Origin: Rhodopseudomonas sp.
GTDB lineage: Bacteria > Pseudomonadota > Alphaproteobacteria > Rhizobiales > Xanthobacteraceae
Assembly (NCBI RefSeq): GCF_013377015.1
Contig: NZ_JACABA010000006.1
Span: 62,001-126,000 of the forward strand
Reading direction: 5' to 3'
DNA: 64,000 nucleotides
Position numbers and translations under genes: made by a program. Positions within the stretch are counted from its first letter, which is position 1, and each line of letters begins with the position of its first letter. Of the stretch, positions 16,790-26,095 are shown piece by piece. The notes below the pieces were generated by a model that ran no database searches, was not told the DNA's origin, and was given only the letters and a program-made list of their open reading frames with translations.

Positions 16790-17770
16790 ATGTCGTTTGA
16801 TTCCGATGTGATCGTCGACCGTCGCCGGATGCGCCGCAAGCTGACGTTCTGGCGCGTCACCGCGGTGCTGGTCGCGATCGCCGCCTTGGTCGCGATCGGC
16901 GCGGCGTTGTCCCCGGCGGGACGCAGCGCGCTCACCACCTCCGGCTCGATCGCGCGGATTCACATCGACGGATTGATTCGCAGCGATGCCGATCGAGTGG
17001 AGGCGCTGGAGCGGCTGGAAAAATCCTCGGCGGCGGCGGTGATCGTGCACATCAACTCGCCCGGCGGCACCACCGCGGGCTCCGAGCAGCTCTATGACGC
17101 TCTGGTTCGGCTGAAGGCGAAGAAGCCGTTGGTGGTCGTGGTCGAGGGGCTGGCGGCGTCGGGCGGCTATATCGCGGCGCTGGCGTCCGATTATATTGTT
17201 GCGCAACAGAGCTCGCTGGTCGGCTCGATCGGTGTGCTGTTTCAGTTTCCGAATTTCTCTGAGCTGATGAAAACCGTCGGCGTTAAGGTCGAGGAAGTGA
17301 AGTCATCGCCGCTGAAAGCTGCTCCCAACGGTTTCGAACCGACCAGTCCCGAGGCCCGTGCCGCGCTGGAATCGCTGGTGAAAGATTCCTACGCTTGGTT
17401 CCGCGGCCTGGTGCAGGACCGCCGCGGCATGGACGACGCGCAGCTCAACGTTGTCGCCGACGGAAGGGTGTTTACCGGTCGCCAGGCGCTCGCTCTGAAG
17501 CTGATCGATCAGCTTGGCGACGAGAAGACTGCGGTGGCGTGGCTGGTCGCGGAGAAGAAGGTCAAAAGCGATCTGCCGGTGCGCGATTTCAAGCTGACGC
17601 CGCGTTTCGGCGACCTGACGTTCCTGCGCGCCGCCGCGTCGATCGCATTCGACGCGCTCGGTCTGAGTGCGGCCGCGCGGCAGATCGAGCAGGCCGGCGC
17701 CGTACAATCGGTCGAACGGCTCGGTCTGGACGGTATGCTCGCGCTGTGGCGGCCCGAAGCCTCCAATTGA
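16790..17770 (+). CDS. sppA: Signal peptide peptidase SppA, short form
   Basis: This membrane-anchored serine protease cleaves leftover signal peptides. The 326-aa product has one N-terminal membrane anchor (about 24-40, FWRVTAVLVAIAALVAIGAA) and a single S49 domain, so it is the short 36K type. The nucleophile Ser lies in GLAASGGYIAALAS and the general-base Lys in KSSPLKAAPNG. The ATG at 16790 follows GGGAGAATTCC and is preferred over an upstream in-frame extension through the rpsA terminator region. Confidence 0.93.
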   Translation: MSFDSDVIVDRRRMRRKLTFWRVTAVLVAIAALVAIGAALSPAGRSALTTSGSIARIHIDGLIRSDADRVEALERLEKSSAAAVIVHINSPGGTTAGSEQLYDALVRLKAKKPLVVVVEGLAASGGYIAALASDYIVAQQSSLVGSIGVLFQFPNFSELMKTVGVKVEEVKSSPLKAAPNGFEPTSPEARAALESLVKDSYAWFRGLVQDRRGMDDAQLNVVADGRVFTGRQALALKLIDQLGDEKTAVAWLVAEKKVKSDLPVRDFKLTPRFGDLTFLRAAASIAFDALGLSAAARQIEQAGAVQSVERLGLDGMLALWRPEASN

Positions 17771-17940
17771 TACCGCAAGGTGCGCTATCGGACGTCGCTC
17801 GTGGTGCCGGAGGCCGCAGCGCAACCTGACCTCGGCGCGCCTGTCAGCTCATTTCCCGCGCACCTCAATTCATTTAGCGTCTTGACAGATCACAGCATTT
17901 TCACGGAAATGGCGGTCCGCACGCACGGGCTTATCACTCG

Positions 17941-18246
17941 ATGATCAAATCAGAACTTGTTCAGCGCATCGCCGAGCACAACCCGCACCTGTATCAGCGG
18001 GACGTCGAGAATATCGTCAACGCGATTCTCGACGAGATCGTCGCGGCGCTGGCGCGGGGCGACCGGGTCGAGCTTCGCGGCTTCGGAGCGTTCTCGGTGA
18101 AGCACCGGCCCGCGCGCGCCGGCCGCAATCCGCGCACCGGCGCTCATGTGCCGGTCGATCAGAAGAGCGTGCCGTTCTTCAAGACCGGCAAGGAAATGCG
18201 CGAACGGCTGAACCGCGAGCAGGGCGCTTCTGACGCTGGCGCATAG
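17941..18246 (+). CDS. ihfB: Integration host factor beta subunit
   Basis: This HU/IHF-family DNA-bending protein (101 aa) pairs with IhfA. Features are the N-terminal [17 protein letters not shown], the dimerisation core, [16 protein letters not shown], and the beta-arm with the intercalating proline in GRNPRTG. It is a partner for sigma-54 promoters, and rpoN lies in the same window. It follows sppA by 170 bp and precedes a lapA-like gene, the standard order in this group. Confidence 0.96.
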   Translation: MIKSELVQRIAEHNPHLYQRDVENIVNAILDEIVAALARGDRVELRGFGAFSVKHRPARAGRNPRTGAHVPVDQKSVPFFKTGKEMRERLNREQGASDAGA

Positions 18247-18281
18247 CGCGGGACCCGTTTGCTGGGTAAGGCGAGAACGAC

Positions 18282-18674
18282 ATGTATAAATTTTTCATGG
18301 CCTTGGTGCTGGTGCCGCTCGGATTGATCCTGATCGTGTTCGCGGTCGCCAACCGTCATCTGGTCACCGTGGCATTCGATCCGCTCAATGTCGGTGACAC
18401 TTCCGGGAGCGTGACGTTGCCGCTGTTCGCCCTGGTGATCGCGGTGGCGATCGTCGGCGTGCTCGCGGGCGGGATCGCCACCTGGATCAGGCAGCGGCAT
18501 TGGCGCCGCGCTGCGCGGCGGCATCAGGCTGACGCGCTGGAGGCGCGGGCGCAACTGGCGGATCTGCGCGCCAGCATCGCCACGCCGGCTCCGAGCGAGC
18601 CGCAGCAGTTGCCGAAGCTGTTGGGGCGGGCTTCCGCGGCAAGCGAGCGCGACAAGGCCGGCGCGACGTTGTAG
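18282..18674 (+). CDS. LapA family (DUF1049) membrane protein
   Basis: This 130-aa inner-membrane protein has two hydrophobic helices (about 4-24, ALVLVPLGLILIVFAVANRH, and about 48-70, LPLFALVIAVAIVGVLAGG). A basic, Ala-rich cytoplasmic tail with coiled-coil character follows. In E. coli the LapA homologue works with LapB in lipopolysaccharide assembly control, but alphaproteobacterial function is unproven. It lies 35 bp after ihfB and is probably co-transcribed with it. Confidence 0.88.
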   Translation: MYKFFMALVLVPLGLILIVFAVANRHLVTVAFDPLNVGDTSGSVTLPLFALVIAVAIVGVLAGGIATWIRQRHWRRAARRHQADALEARAQLADLRASIATPAPSEPQQLPKLLGRASAASERDKAGATL

Positions 18675-18735
18675 AACCGCCCTCTTGCCGGCGCCTCGTC
18701 GGCTGCCCCGTCCTGCGAGCCGGTGTCCGTTGCCG

Positions 18736-19392
18736 ATGTCCGTTGTTGTCAAAATATGCGGCCTCTCGACCCGCGACACGCTCGAGGCGGCGTTGCAGGC
18801 CGGCGCCGATATGGCGGGTTTCGTGTTCTTCCCGGCCTCGCCGCGACATGTCGGCCTTGAGGTCGCCCGGGCGTTGGGCCAGCAGGCGCGCGGCCGCGCC
18901 GGCAAAGTGGCGTTGGCCGTCGATCCCGACGACGCGCTGCTCGCCGAGATCATCGAGGCGCTGCAGCCCGACCTGCTGCAATTGCACGGCAGCGAGAGCC
19001 CCGAGCGGGTCCGCGACATCAGGCAGAAATTCCAATTGCCGGTGATGAAGGCGGTCGCGGTGGCGACATCGGCCGATCTCGCCGGATTGCCCCTCTATGC
19101 CGCGGTCGCCGACCGCATCCTGTTCGATGCGCGGCCGCCGAAGGGCGCCACTCGGCCGGGCGGGCTCGGCGCCGTGTTCGACTGGCAGCTGTTGCGCGAC
19201 CTCGATCTGCAACTGCCGTTCATGGTGTCGGGCGGCGTCACTGCCGGCAATGTGGCCGAGGCGCTGCGGGTGACGCGCGCCGGCGGCGTCGATGTGTCCT
19301 CTGGCGTCGAAAGCGCGCCGGGGGTGAAAGATCCGGAATTGATCCGCGCCTTCATCCGCGCCGCGCGCGCCAGCCAAGAATTGATGATTTGA
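18736..19392 (+). CDS. trpF: Phosphoribosylanthranilate isomerase
   Basis: TrpF isomerises phosphoribosylanthranilate to CdRP in tryptophan synthesis. The (beta/alpha)8 protein is 218 aa. [16 protein letters not shown] carries the catalytic Cys, [14 protein letters not shown] the general-acid Asp, and [14 protein letters not shown] the phosphate-binding loop. The ATG at 18736 is preferred over an upstream TTG because the family starts at MSVVVKICG. Its stop TGA overlaps the trpB ATG (TGATG), so the two are translationally coupled. Confidence 0.96.
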   Translation: MSVVVKICGLSTRDTLEAALQAGADMAGFVFFPASPRHVGLEVARALGQQARGRAGKVALAVDPDDALLAEIIEALQPDLLQLHGSESPERVRDIRQKFQLPVMKAVAVATSADLAGLPLYAAVADRILFDARPPKGATRPGGLGAVFDWQLLRDLDLQLPFMVSGGVTAGNVAEALRVTRAGGVDVSSGVESAPGVKDPELIRAFIRAARASQELMI

Positions 19393-20606
19393 TGAATCCA
19401 GTCTTGCCAAATTCGTTTCGATCCGGCCCCGACGAACGCGGGCATTTCGGCATCTTCGGCGGCCGCTTCGTCGCCGAAACGTTGATGCCGCTGATCCTCG
19501 ACCTGGAGAAGGCTTACGCCGATGCCAAGGCCGACCCGGCGTTCCAGGCCGAGATGGACGGCTATCTCAAGGACTACGTCGGCCGGCCTTCGCCGCTGTA
19601 TTTTGCGCAACGCCTGACCGAGCATCTCGGCGGCGCCAAGATTTACTTCAAGCGCGAGGAGCTCAATCACACCGGCTCGCACAAGGTCAACAACGTGCTC
19701 GGCCAGATCATGGTGGCGCGACGGATGGGCAAGAAGCGCATCATCGCCGAAACCGGCGCTGGCCAGCACGGCGTCGCCACCGCGACGCTGTGCGCGCGGT
19801 TCGGGCTCGAATGCATCGTGTTCATGGGCGCGGTCGATGTCGAGCGGCAGCAGCCTAATGTGATCCGGATGGAGATGCTCGGCGCCAGGGTGGTGCCGGT
19901 GCAGGCCGGCGCGCGCACCCTGAAAGACGCCATGAACGAGGCGATGCGCGACTGGGTCACCAATGTCAGCGATACCTTCTATTGCATCGGCACCGTCGCC
20001 GGCCCGCACCCCTATCCGATGATGGTGCGCGACTTCCAGTCGATCATCGGCACCGAGACCAGGGCGCAGATGCTAGAAGCCGAAGGCCGGCTGCCGGATT
20101 CGCTGATCGCCTGCATCGGCGGCGGCTCCAACGCGATGGGATTGTTTCACCCCTTCCTCGACGACCCCACGGTGAAGATTTTCGGCGTCGAGGCCGCGGG
20201 CCACGGCCTGACCCAACTCCACGCCGCCTCGATCGCCGGCGGCCGCCCCGGCGTGCTGCACGGCAACCGGACCTATCTGCTGATGGACGACGACGGCCAG
20301 ATCCTGGAAGGCCATTCGATCTCGGCCGGGCTGGACTATCCCGGCATCGGACCGGAGCATTCCTGGCTGCACGAAACCGGCCGCGTGACCTATCAGTCCG
20401 CCACCGACGACGAGGCGCTGGCGGCGTTCCAACTGCTGTCGAAACTCGAAGGCATCATCCCGGCGCTGGAGCCCGCTCATGCCATCGCCAAGGTGATGGA
20501 ACTGGCACCCTCACTGCCAAAGGATCACCTGATGGTGGTGAACATGTCCGGCCGCGGCGACAAGGACATCCCGCAGGTGGCGGAGATTCTCGGCGGCAGG
20601 TTCTGA
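19392..20606 (+). CDS. trpB: Tryptophan synthase beta chain
   Basis: TrpB condenses indole with serine using PLP. The 404-aa protein shows [19 protein letters not shown], the PLP-lysine motif in [26 protein letters not shown] with the catalytic Glu, and the phosphate-binding GGGSNAMG. It is coupled to trpF by a one-base overlap. An opposite-strand methyltransferase gene separates it from trpA, an unusual break of the trpFBA order. Confidence 0.97.
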   Translation: MNPVLPNSFRSGPDERGHFGIFGGRFVAETLMPLILDLEKAYADAKADPAFQAEMDGYLKDYVGRPSPLYFAQRLTEHLGGAKIYFKREELNHTGSHKVNNVLGQIMVARRMGKKRIIAETGAGQHGVATATLCARFGLECIVFMGAVDVERQQPNVIRMEMLGARVVPVQAGARTLKDAMNEAMRDWVTNVSDTFYCIGTVAGPHPYPMMVRDFQSIIGTETRAQMLEAEGRLPDSLIACIGGGSNAMGLFHPFLDDPTVKIFGVEAAGHGLTQLHAASIAGGRPGVLHGNRTYLLMDDDGQILEGHSISAGLDYPGIGPEHSWLHETGRVTYQSATDDEALAAFQLLSKLEGIIPALEPAHAIAKVMELAPSLPKDHLMVVNMSGRGDKDIPQVAEILGGRF

Positions 20607-20636
20607 TCAAGAGGCGGCCGGCCGGCGTCTGCCATC

Positions 20637-21476
20637 TCACGGCTTGACGCCACTCCCGACCAGTGCCGGCATCGGCACCTTGATGCCGCCGCCGCGCTCG
20701 TCGGGGACGGCTTTGTCGATGAAGGCGGCGATGTTGTCGATCGCCTCAGGGGTCTGGGCCGCCAGGATGGTGCGGGCGCGGACCGTGCCGGTGATCGCCG
20801 CATCGATCAGGGCCTTCCCCGATTCGAGCGGCCAGTTCTGCGGCACCAGGCTGACCTCGACCGATGCGAAGCCGGTCCCGGTCAAGGCGGCGCGCAGCTT
20901 GTCGGGGGTGCTGAATTGAAACAGATTGGGGCCGTGCGGCAGCGTGACGTTCAGGCTGCCGTGGTCGTGAACACCGCGGAAGATCAGGCCGAGACCGTTA
21001 TTGGGTGTCTCGCTGTCCCAGACGCTGACTGCCGCCCGCCCGCCGGGCTTCAGCACGCGCAGCATCTCCTGCAGGGTCTTCTCCGGATCGGGAACGTGGA
21101 GAATGCCGTAGCCGCACAGGATGGCGTCGAACGAGGAGTCGGCAAACGGCAGATCGGTGGCGTCGCCGGCCCGGAACTCGGCTTCCGGCACGACCGAACG
21201 GGCGAACGCGACCACGCCGGGAAAGTCGATGCCGATGGCGCTGGCGCCGCGCGCGACCGCCGCGGCGGCGAGCAGACCCGGCCCGCAGCAAATGTCGGCG
21301 ACGCGCATCCCGGCCTGCACATTGGCGGCGTCGAGCAGCGGCGCGATGGTCTGCTGCGTGACCGACGCGAAGCCGTCTTTGTAGCCCGCCATCACGGCGG
21401 CCCAACCTTCGCGCTCGAAGGCGAGATAAGCGTCCGGCTCGTTCGACTTTTCAATGTCCATTGCAGCCCCGGCCAT
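20637..21476 (-). CDS. Class I SAM-dependent methyltransferase
   Basis: This 279-aa methyltransferase has motif I VADICCGPGLLAAAAV, acidic motif II ending IGIDFPG, motif GDATDLPFADSSFDAI and the post-motif VLKPGGRAAVSVWD. This pattern is that of UbiE-like small-molecule methyltransferases; the substrate is unknown. It lies antisense between trpB and trpA, convergent with trpB and divergent from trpA, so it is not part of the trp operon and may have been inserted. Confidence 0.88.
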   Translation of the reverse strand: MAGAAMDIEKSNEPDAYLAFEREGWAAVMAGYKDGFASVTQQTIAPLLDAANVQAGMRVADICCGPGLLAAAAVARGASAIGIDFPGVVAFARSVVPEAEFRAGDATDLPFADSSFDAILCGYGILHVPDPEKTLQEMLRVLKPGGRAAVSVWDSETPNNGLGLIFRGVHDHGSLNVTLPHGPNLFQFSTPDKLRAALTGTGFASVEVSLVPQNWPLESGKALIDAAITGTVRARTILAAQTPEAIDNIAAFIDKAVPDERGGGIKVPMPALVGSGVKP

Positions 21477-21592
21477 TCGAATTGATCGAATTTACTACTG
21501 GAACTCAATAGCGCAACAGGATGCTTGCCGTATGACGGCGAGCTGCTAGACGTGGGCGCCTCGTCCCGTTGCCGCAGCCCCACAGGCACGCT

Positions 21593-22429
21593 ATGACCAC
21601 CCGCATCGATACCCGCTTCGCCGAGTTGCAGAAGCAAGGCCGCGCCGCCTTTGTCACCTTCGTGATGGCGGGCGATCCCGACCTGAAAACGTCGCTCGAA
21701 ATCATCAAGGCGCTGCCCGCGGCCGGCGCCGACGTGATCGAGATCGGCATGCCGTTCACCGATCCAATGGCGGACGGGCCGGCGATCCAGGCCGCCGGCC
21801 TGCGCGCGCTCAAGGCCGGAACCACGCTGAAGAAGACGCTGGCGCTGGTCGCGACCTTCCGCAACGACGACAACACGACGCCGATCGTGCTGATGGGCTA
21901 CTACAATCCGATCTACATCTACGGCGTCGACAGATTCCTGGTCGACGCCAAGGCCGCCGGCGTCGATGGCCTGATCATCGTCGACCTGCCGCCGGAGGAA
22001 GACACCGAATTGTGCCTCCCCGCCATGAAGGCCGGGTTGAACTTCATTCGCTTGGCGACGCCGACCACCGACGACAAGCGGCTGCCGGCGGTGCTCGCCA
22101 ACACCTCGGGCTTTGTCTATTACGTCTCGATCACCGGCATCACCGGCTCCGGCAGCGCCGACGCCGCCGCGGTCGGCGCCGCGGTCGCCCGGATCAAGCG
22201 CCATACCGATCTGCCGGTCTGCGTCGGCTTCGGCATTCGCACCCCGGAGGCGGCGCGCGCCATCGCCGGCCAGGCCAATGGCGCGGTGGTCGGCTCGGCC
22301 TTGATCGATGCGCTGCAAAAATCCCTTGACGCCGACAACCGCGCCACGGCCGGAACGGTCGCCGCGGTCGCCGATCTGGTGGCCTCGCTGGCCGCCGGGA
22401 TTCGTGGTGCAAAGCAGGCCGCGGAATAA
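21593..22429 (+). CDS. trpA: Tryptophan synthase alpha chain
   Basis: TrpA cleaves indole-3-glycerol phosphate to indole and channels it to TrpB. The 278-aa TIM barrel carries [16 protein letters not shown], the catalytic Glu in [19 protein letters not shown], the Asp-bearing [14 protein letters not shown], and the phosphate-binding [10 protein letters not shown]. The ATG at 21593 ([12 protein letters not shown]) matches the family; a TTG 24 bp upstream is unnecessary. It precedes accD, the order seen in alphaproteobacteria. Confidence 0.96.
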   Translation: MTTRIDTRFAELQKQGRAAFVTFVMAGDPDLKTSLEIIKALPAAGADVIEIGMPFTDPMADGPAIQAAGLRALKAGTTLKKTLALVATFRNDDNTTPIVLMGYYNPIYIYGVDRFLVDAKAAGVDGLIIVDLPPEEDTELCLPAMKAGLNFIRLATPTTDDKRLPAVLANTSGFVYYVSITGITGSGSADAAAVGAAVARIKRHTDLPVCVGFGIRTPEAARAIAGQANGAVVGSALIDALQKSLDADNRATAGTVAAVADLVASLAAGIRGAKQAAE

Positions 22430-22551
22430 CCCGAAATCGGGTCGATATTGACCGAAAGCGGCGGTTGCCGGGTCGCGGCCCGGCCGCCATATAGGTAGAC
22501 AGTGAGCCGGCTGAACGGCAATGCCGCTTCGGCAGCGGCGCGGAGCACGTC

Positions 22552-23517
22552 ATGAACTGGTTGACCAACGTCGTACGGCCGAAGATCCGCAACATCCTGC
22601 GCCGCGATACGCCGGAGAATCTGTGGATCAAATGCCCGGATACCGGGCAATTGGTGTTCTACAAGGACGTCGAGCAAAATCAGTTCGTGATCCCCGGCTC
22701 GAACTATCACATGCGGATGGGAGCGACCGCGCGGCTGAAATCGCTGTTCGACCATGAGACCTGGTTCGATGTCGCGCTGCCCGAGGTCACCGCCGACCCG
22801 CTGAAATTCCGCGACGAGCGCCGCTACGTCGACCGGATCAAGGATGCCCGCACCAAGACCGGCGCCCATGACGCCATCAGGGTCGGCTACGGCAAGCTCG
22901 AAGGCGCGGGCGTCGTCGCCGCGGTGCAGGATTTCGACTTCATGGGCGGCTCTCTCGGCATGGCGGCCGGCGAGGCGATCGTCCGCGGCCTGGAACTGGC
23001 CGTGGAGAAGCAATCGCCCTTCATCATGTTCGCGGCCTCCGGCGGCGCCCGGATGCAGGAGGGCATTCTGTCGCTGATGCAGATGCCGCGTACTACGGTC
23101 GGCGTGCAGATGCTGCGCGAGGCCAAGCAGCCCTATATCGTGGTACTGACCAATCCGACCACCGGCGGCGTCACCGCCTCCTACGCGATGCTCGGCGACG
23201 TGCAGATCGCCGAACCCGGCGCGCTGATCGGCTTCGCCGGCGCCCGCGTGATCGAGCAGACCATTCGCGAGAAATTGCCGGAAGGGTTTCAGCGCGCCGA
23301 ATATCTCAAAGACCACGGCATGATCGACATGGTGGTGCACCGCCACGATCTTCGCGCGACGCTGGCGCGGCTGTGCCGGATTCTGACCAAGGCGCCCGCT
23401 GCCGAGATCATTGCCGCTGCTCCGGCCGAACCCGCTCCCGAGCCGGTGGTCGAGCCGGTCGAGGTCATCCCGCCCACCCCCGAGACCGTGGTGGCGCCCG
23501 CCGCGCCGCAGGCGTGA
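22552..23517 (+). CDS. accD: Acetyl-CoA carboxylase carboxyltransferase beta subunit
   Basis: AccD forms the carboxyltransferase with AccA, making malonyl-CoA. The 321-aa protein has the crotonase fold at about 60-285, with [17 protein letters not shown] and [14 protein letters not shown]. The N-terminal zinc ribbon, which in E. coli has four Cys, keeps only one ([11 protein letters not shown]); the second CxxC is replaced in [13 protein letters not shown]-terminal tail of about 35 residues rich in Pro, Glu and Ala is an extension. It overlaps folC by four bases. Confidence 0.95.
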   Translation: MNWLTNVVRPKIRNILRRDTPENLWIKCPDTGQLVFYKDVEQNQFVIPGSNYHMRMGATARLKSLFDHETWFDVALPEVTADPLKFRDERRYVDRIKDARTKTGAHDAIRVGYGKLEGAGVVAAVQDFDFMGGSLGMAAGEAIVRGLELAVEKQSPFIMFAASGGARMQEGILSLMQMPRTTVGVQMLREAKQPYIVVLTNPTTGGVTASYAMLGDVQIAEPGALIGFAGARVIEQTIREKLPEGFQRAEYLKDHGMIDMVVHRHDLRATLARLCRILTKAPAAEIIAAAPAEPAPEPVVEPVEVIPPTPETVVAPAAPQA

Positions 23518-24857
23518 GCGAAGGAGCCGCTCCGCCGCTGACGCCGCTTGCCGCATTGCTGGCGCGACTGGCGAGGCTACATCCGAACCGCATCGACTTG
23601 ACGCTGGGTCGGGTTGAGCGGCTGCTGGCCCAGCTCGACCATCCCGAACGCAAGCTGCCCGGCGTGATCCACGTCGCCGGCACCAATGGCAAGGGCTCGA
23701 CGCTCGCCTATCTGCGCGCGATCCTGGAAGCTGCAGGGCTGCGGGTTCACGCCTACACCTCCCCGCATCTGGTCCGGCTCAACGAGTGCTATCGGATCGG
23801 CCGGCCGGGCGGCGGTGTTCTGGCCAGCGACGATGAACTGATCGCCGCGCTGGCGCATTGCGAGCGGGTTAATGCCGGTGCGCCGATCACGCTGTTCGAG
23901 ATTCAGACAGTGGCGGCGTTCTGGCTGTTCGCGCAACATCCGGCCGATCTGGTGCTGCTCGAGGTCGGGCTCGGCGGCCGGCTCGACGCCACCAATGTGA
24001 TCGAGCGGCCCGCCGCCTGCGTGTTGGCGCCAATCGGCATCGACCACACCGAATTTCTCGGGGCAACGCTGGCCGCCATCGCCGCCGAGAAGGCCGGCAT
24101 CATCAAGCGCGACGCGCCGGTGATCTGCGCCGAGCAGCCCGCCGAGGCGATGGCGGTGATTGAGCAGCAGGCGCGGCGGCTGCGGGCGCCGCTGCATGCC
24201 AGCGGCCAGCAATGGCATGTCGGCGTCGAACGCGGCCGGCTAGTCTATCAGGACGAGCGCGGGCTGATGGATCTGGCCGCGCCCAAATTGTTCGGGCGTC
24301 ACCAGTTCGACAATGCCGGGTTGGCGATCGCGACGCTGCGGGCGCTCGACGGCTTCAGGATCGACCATGCCGCCTATGAGGCCGGCGTGGTCGGGGCCGA
24401 ATGGCCGGCGCGGATGCAGCGGCTGTCCTCAGGCCGACTGATCGCGCAGGCGCCTGCAGGCAGCGAGATCTGGCTCGACGGCGGCCACAATGCCGATGGC
24501 GGCCGGGTCGCCGCGGCGGCGCTGGGCGATCTCGAGGAGCGGGTGTCGCGGCCGTTGGTGGTGATCGTCGGCATGCTCGGCAACAAGGACGCCGCGGGAT
24601 TTTTGGGCAATTTCGCCGGCCTGACCCGCCACATCATCGCGGTGCCGATCCCGGGCCGCGCCGATGCGATGCCGCCGGAGCAGCTCGCCGACGCCGCGCG
24701 GGCGCTCGGCATGCGGGTCGAACTCGCTTCCTGCGTCGACGTCGCGCTGGCCAAGCTCGCCGCGCTCGCTTACGAGGTCCCGCCACGGATCCTGATCACC
24801 GGATCGCTGTATCTCGCCGGCGATGTGCTGGCCGCCAACGGCACGCCGCCAACCTGA
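23514..24857 (+). CDS. folC: Bifunctional folylpolyglutamate/dihydrofolate synthase
   Basis: FolC adds glutamate to dihydropteroate and folates. The 447-aa Mur-ligase-fold protein shows the P-loop [45 protein letters not shown] and [11 protein letters not shown]-terminal [11 protein letters not shown] and [15 protein letters not shown] complete the family pattern. I place the start at GTG 23514, which overlaps the accD stop (GTGA). The longer in-frame frame running back into accD is not credible. Confidence 0.95.
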   Translation: MSEGAAPPLTPLAALLARLARLHPNRIDLTLGRVERLLAQLDHPERKLPGVIHVAGTNGKGSTLAYLRAILEAAGLRVHAYTSPHLVRLNECYRIGRPGGGVLASDDELIAALAHCERVNAGAPITLFEIQTVAAFWLFAQHPADLVLLEVGLGGRLDATNVIERPAACVLAPIGIDHTEFLGATLAAIAAEKAGIIKRDAPVICAEQPAEAMAVIEQQARRLRAPLHASGQQWHVGVERGRLVYQDERGLMDLAAPKLFGRHQFDNAGLAIATLRALDGFRIDHAAYEAGVVGAEWPARMQRLSSGRLIAQAPAGSEIWLDGGHNADGGRVAAAALGDLEERVSRPLVVIVGMLGNKDAAGFLGNFAGLTRHIIAVPIPGRADAMPPEQLADAARALGMRVELASCVDVALAKLAALAYEVPPRILITGSLYLAGDVLAANGTPPT

Positions 24858-24874
24858 ACTGTCCGGAGTACGGC

Positions 24875-25615
24875 ATGCGTTTTGCGGCGATCGCCGACGT
24901 TCACGGCAATTACCTGGCGCTGGAGGCCGTGCTGGCGGACATTCGCGCCCAGCGCATCGACGACATCGTCAATCTCGGCGACATGGCGAGCGGCCCGCTC
25001 GACGCCGGCCGCACCGTCGAGATCATGATGGGCCTCGACGCCACCTGCGTCCGCGGCAATCACGACCGCTATCTCACCGACTTCAAGCTCGACGACATGT
25101 ATCCGTCCGACCGCTTGGCGCACGGGCAACTGACGCCGAAGTATCTCGACTGGCTGCGGGCGCTGCCGTTCAGCGCGGTCTATCGCGACAGCGTCTATCT
25201 CTGTCACGCCACGCCGGACGACGACAACACTTACTGGCTGGAAACGGTGACGCCGGAGGGCGGCGTCCAGATGGCGGCGATCGAACAGATCGAGGAAAGG
25301 GCGCAAGGCATCGCGCAGTCGCTGATCCTGTGCGCCCACACCCACATTCCCCGCGCGGTCCGGTTGCGCGACGGCCGCATGATCGTCAATCCGGGCAGCG
25401 TTGGCTGTCCGGGCTATCGCGACGTCGTGCCCTATCCGCACATCATGGAAACCGGCACGCCGGACGCCAGCTACGCGATCCTGGAGGAGCGCGCCAACCG
25501 CTGGCAGGTGACGTTCCGTCAGGTGCCCTACGACCACGCGGCGATGGCCGCGCTGGCGCGGCAGAACGGTAGGCTGGAATGGGCGAGTGTGCTGGCGACC
25601 GGCTGGCTGCGATAA
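24875..25615 (+). CDS. YfcE/MJ0936-type metallophosphoesterase
   Basis: This calcineurin-fold phosphoesterase (246 aa) carries the motifs ADVHGNYLALEAVL, NLGDMASGP, RGNHDRYLTD and CAHTHIPRAV, which supply the dimetal ligands. C-terminal MIVNPGSVGCPG is typical of this predicted phosphodiesterase group. The physiological substrate is unknown. It starts 17 bp after folC and is probably co-transcribed with it. Confidence 0.9.
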   Translation: MRFAAIADVHGNYLALEAVLADIRAQRIDDIVNLGDMASGPLDAGRTVEIMMGLDATCVRGNHDRYLTDFKLDDMYPSDRLAHGQLTPKYLDWLRALPFSAVYRDSVYLCHATPDDDNTYWLETVTPEGGVQMAAIEQIEERAQGIAQSLILCAHTHIPRAVRLRDGRMIVNPGSVGCPGYRDVVPYPHIMETGTPDASYAILEERANRWQVTFRQVPYDHAAMAALARQNGRLEWASVLATGWLR

Positions 25616-25620
25616 CGCCA

Positions 25621-25653
25621 AACAAAACGGCCGGCGAAAACCTCGCCGGCCGT
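25621..25653 (-). terminator. Intrinsic terminator of the addBA-trxA transcript
   Basis: An 11-bp perfect stem (25627-25637 with 25643-25653) is followed on the minus strand by TTTTGTTTGG. It lies 25 bp after the trxA stop and is also placed where it could stop convergent folC-side transcription, though no T-run exists on that strand. Confidence 0.85.
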
Positions 25654-25677
25654 CGTAATCGATTCAATTGCGCGAGA

Positions 25678-25998
25678 TCACACCGCGGCGGTGATCCACT
25701 GCTGCAGCTTCTGCTTCGGTGCGGCGCCGACCTGGCGCGAGGCCATCTCGCCGCCCTTGAAGATCATCAGCGTCGGGATCGACATCACGCCATATTTCGA
25801 AGCTGTCTTCGGGCTCTCGTCGACATTGAGCTTGACGATCTTGACCTTGTCGCCCATCGCGCCGGAAATCTCGTCCAGCGCCGGCGCGATCATGCGGCAG
25901 GGGCCGCACCATTCGGCCCAGAAATCCACCACGACCGGCCCCGTCGCCTGCAGTACTTCGGTGTCGAAATCGGCGTCTGAAACCTTGCCAACGGCCAT
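25678..25998 (-). CDS. trxA: Thioredoxin
   Basis: This 106-aa cytoplasmic disulfide reductase has the redox motif WCGPC at about residues 30-34 ([20 protein letters not shown]) and the cis-proline in [13 protein letters not shown]. It carries no signal peptide. It is the last gene of the minus-strand array, 97 bp after addA, followed by a strong terminator. The AddAB-TrxA adjacency is typical of alphaproteobacteria. Confidence 0.97.
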   Translation of the reverse strand: MAVGKVSDADFDTEVLQATGPVVVDFWAEWCGPCRMIAPALDEISGAMGDKVKIVKLNVDESPKTASKYGVMSIPTLMIFKGGEMASRQVGAAPKQKLQQWITAAV

Positions 25999-26095
25999 GG
26001 GGTACCTCGTTTGAACGAATGAAGGGCGCGGCGGGGGAATCGCGCCAGGATGATGGATTGAACCTATGAACGCGGGGGGGCCGGGTCAAGCGCGG

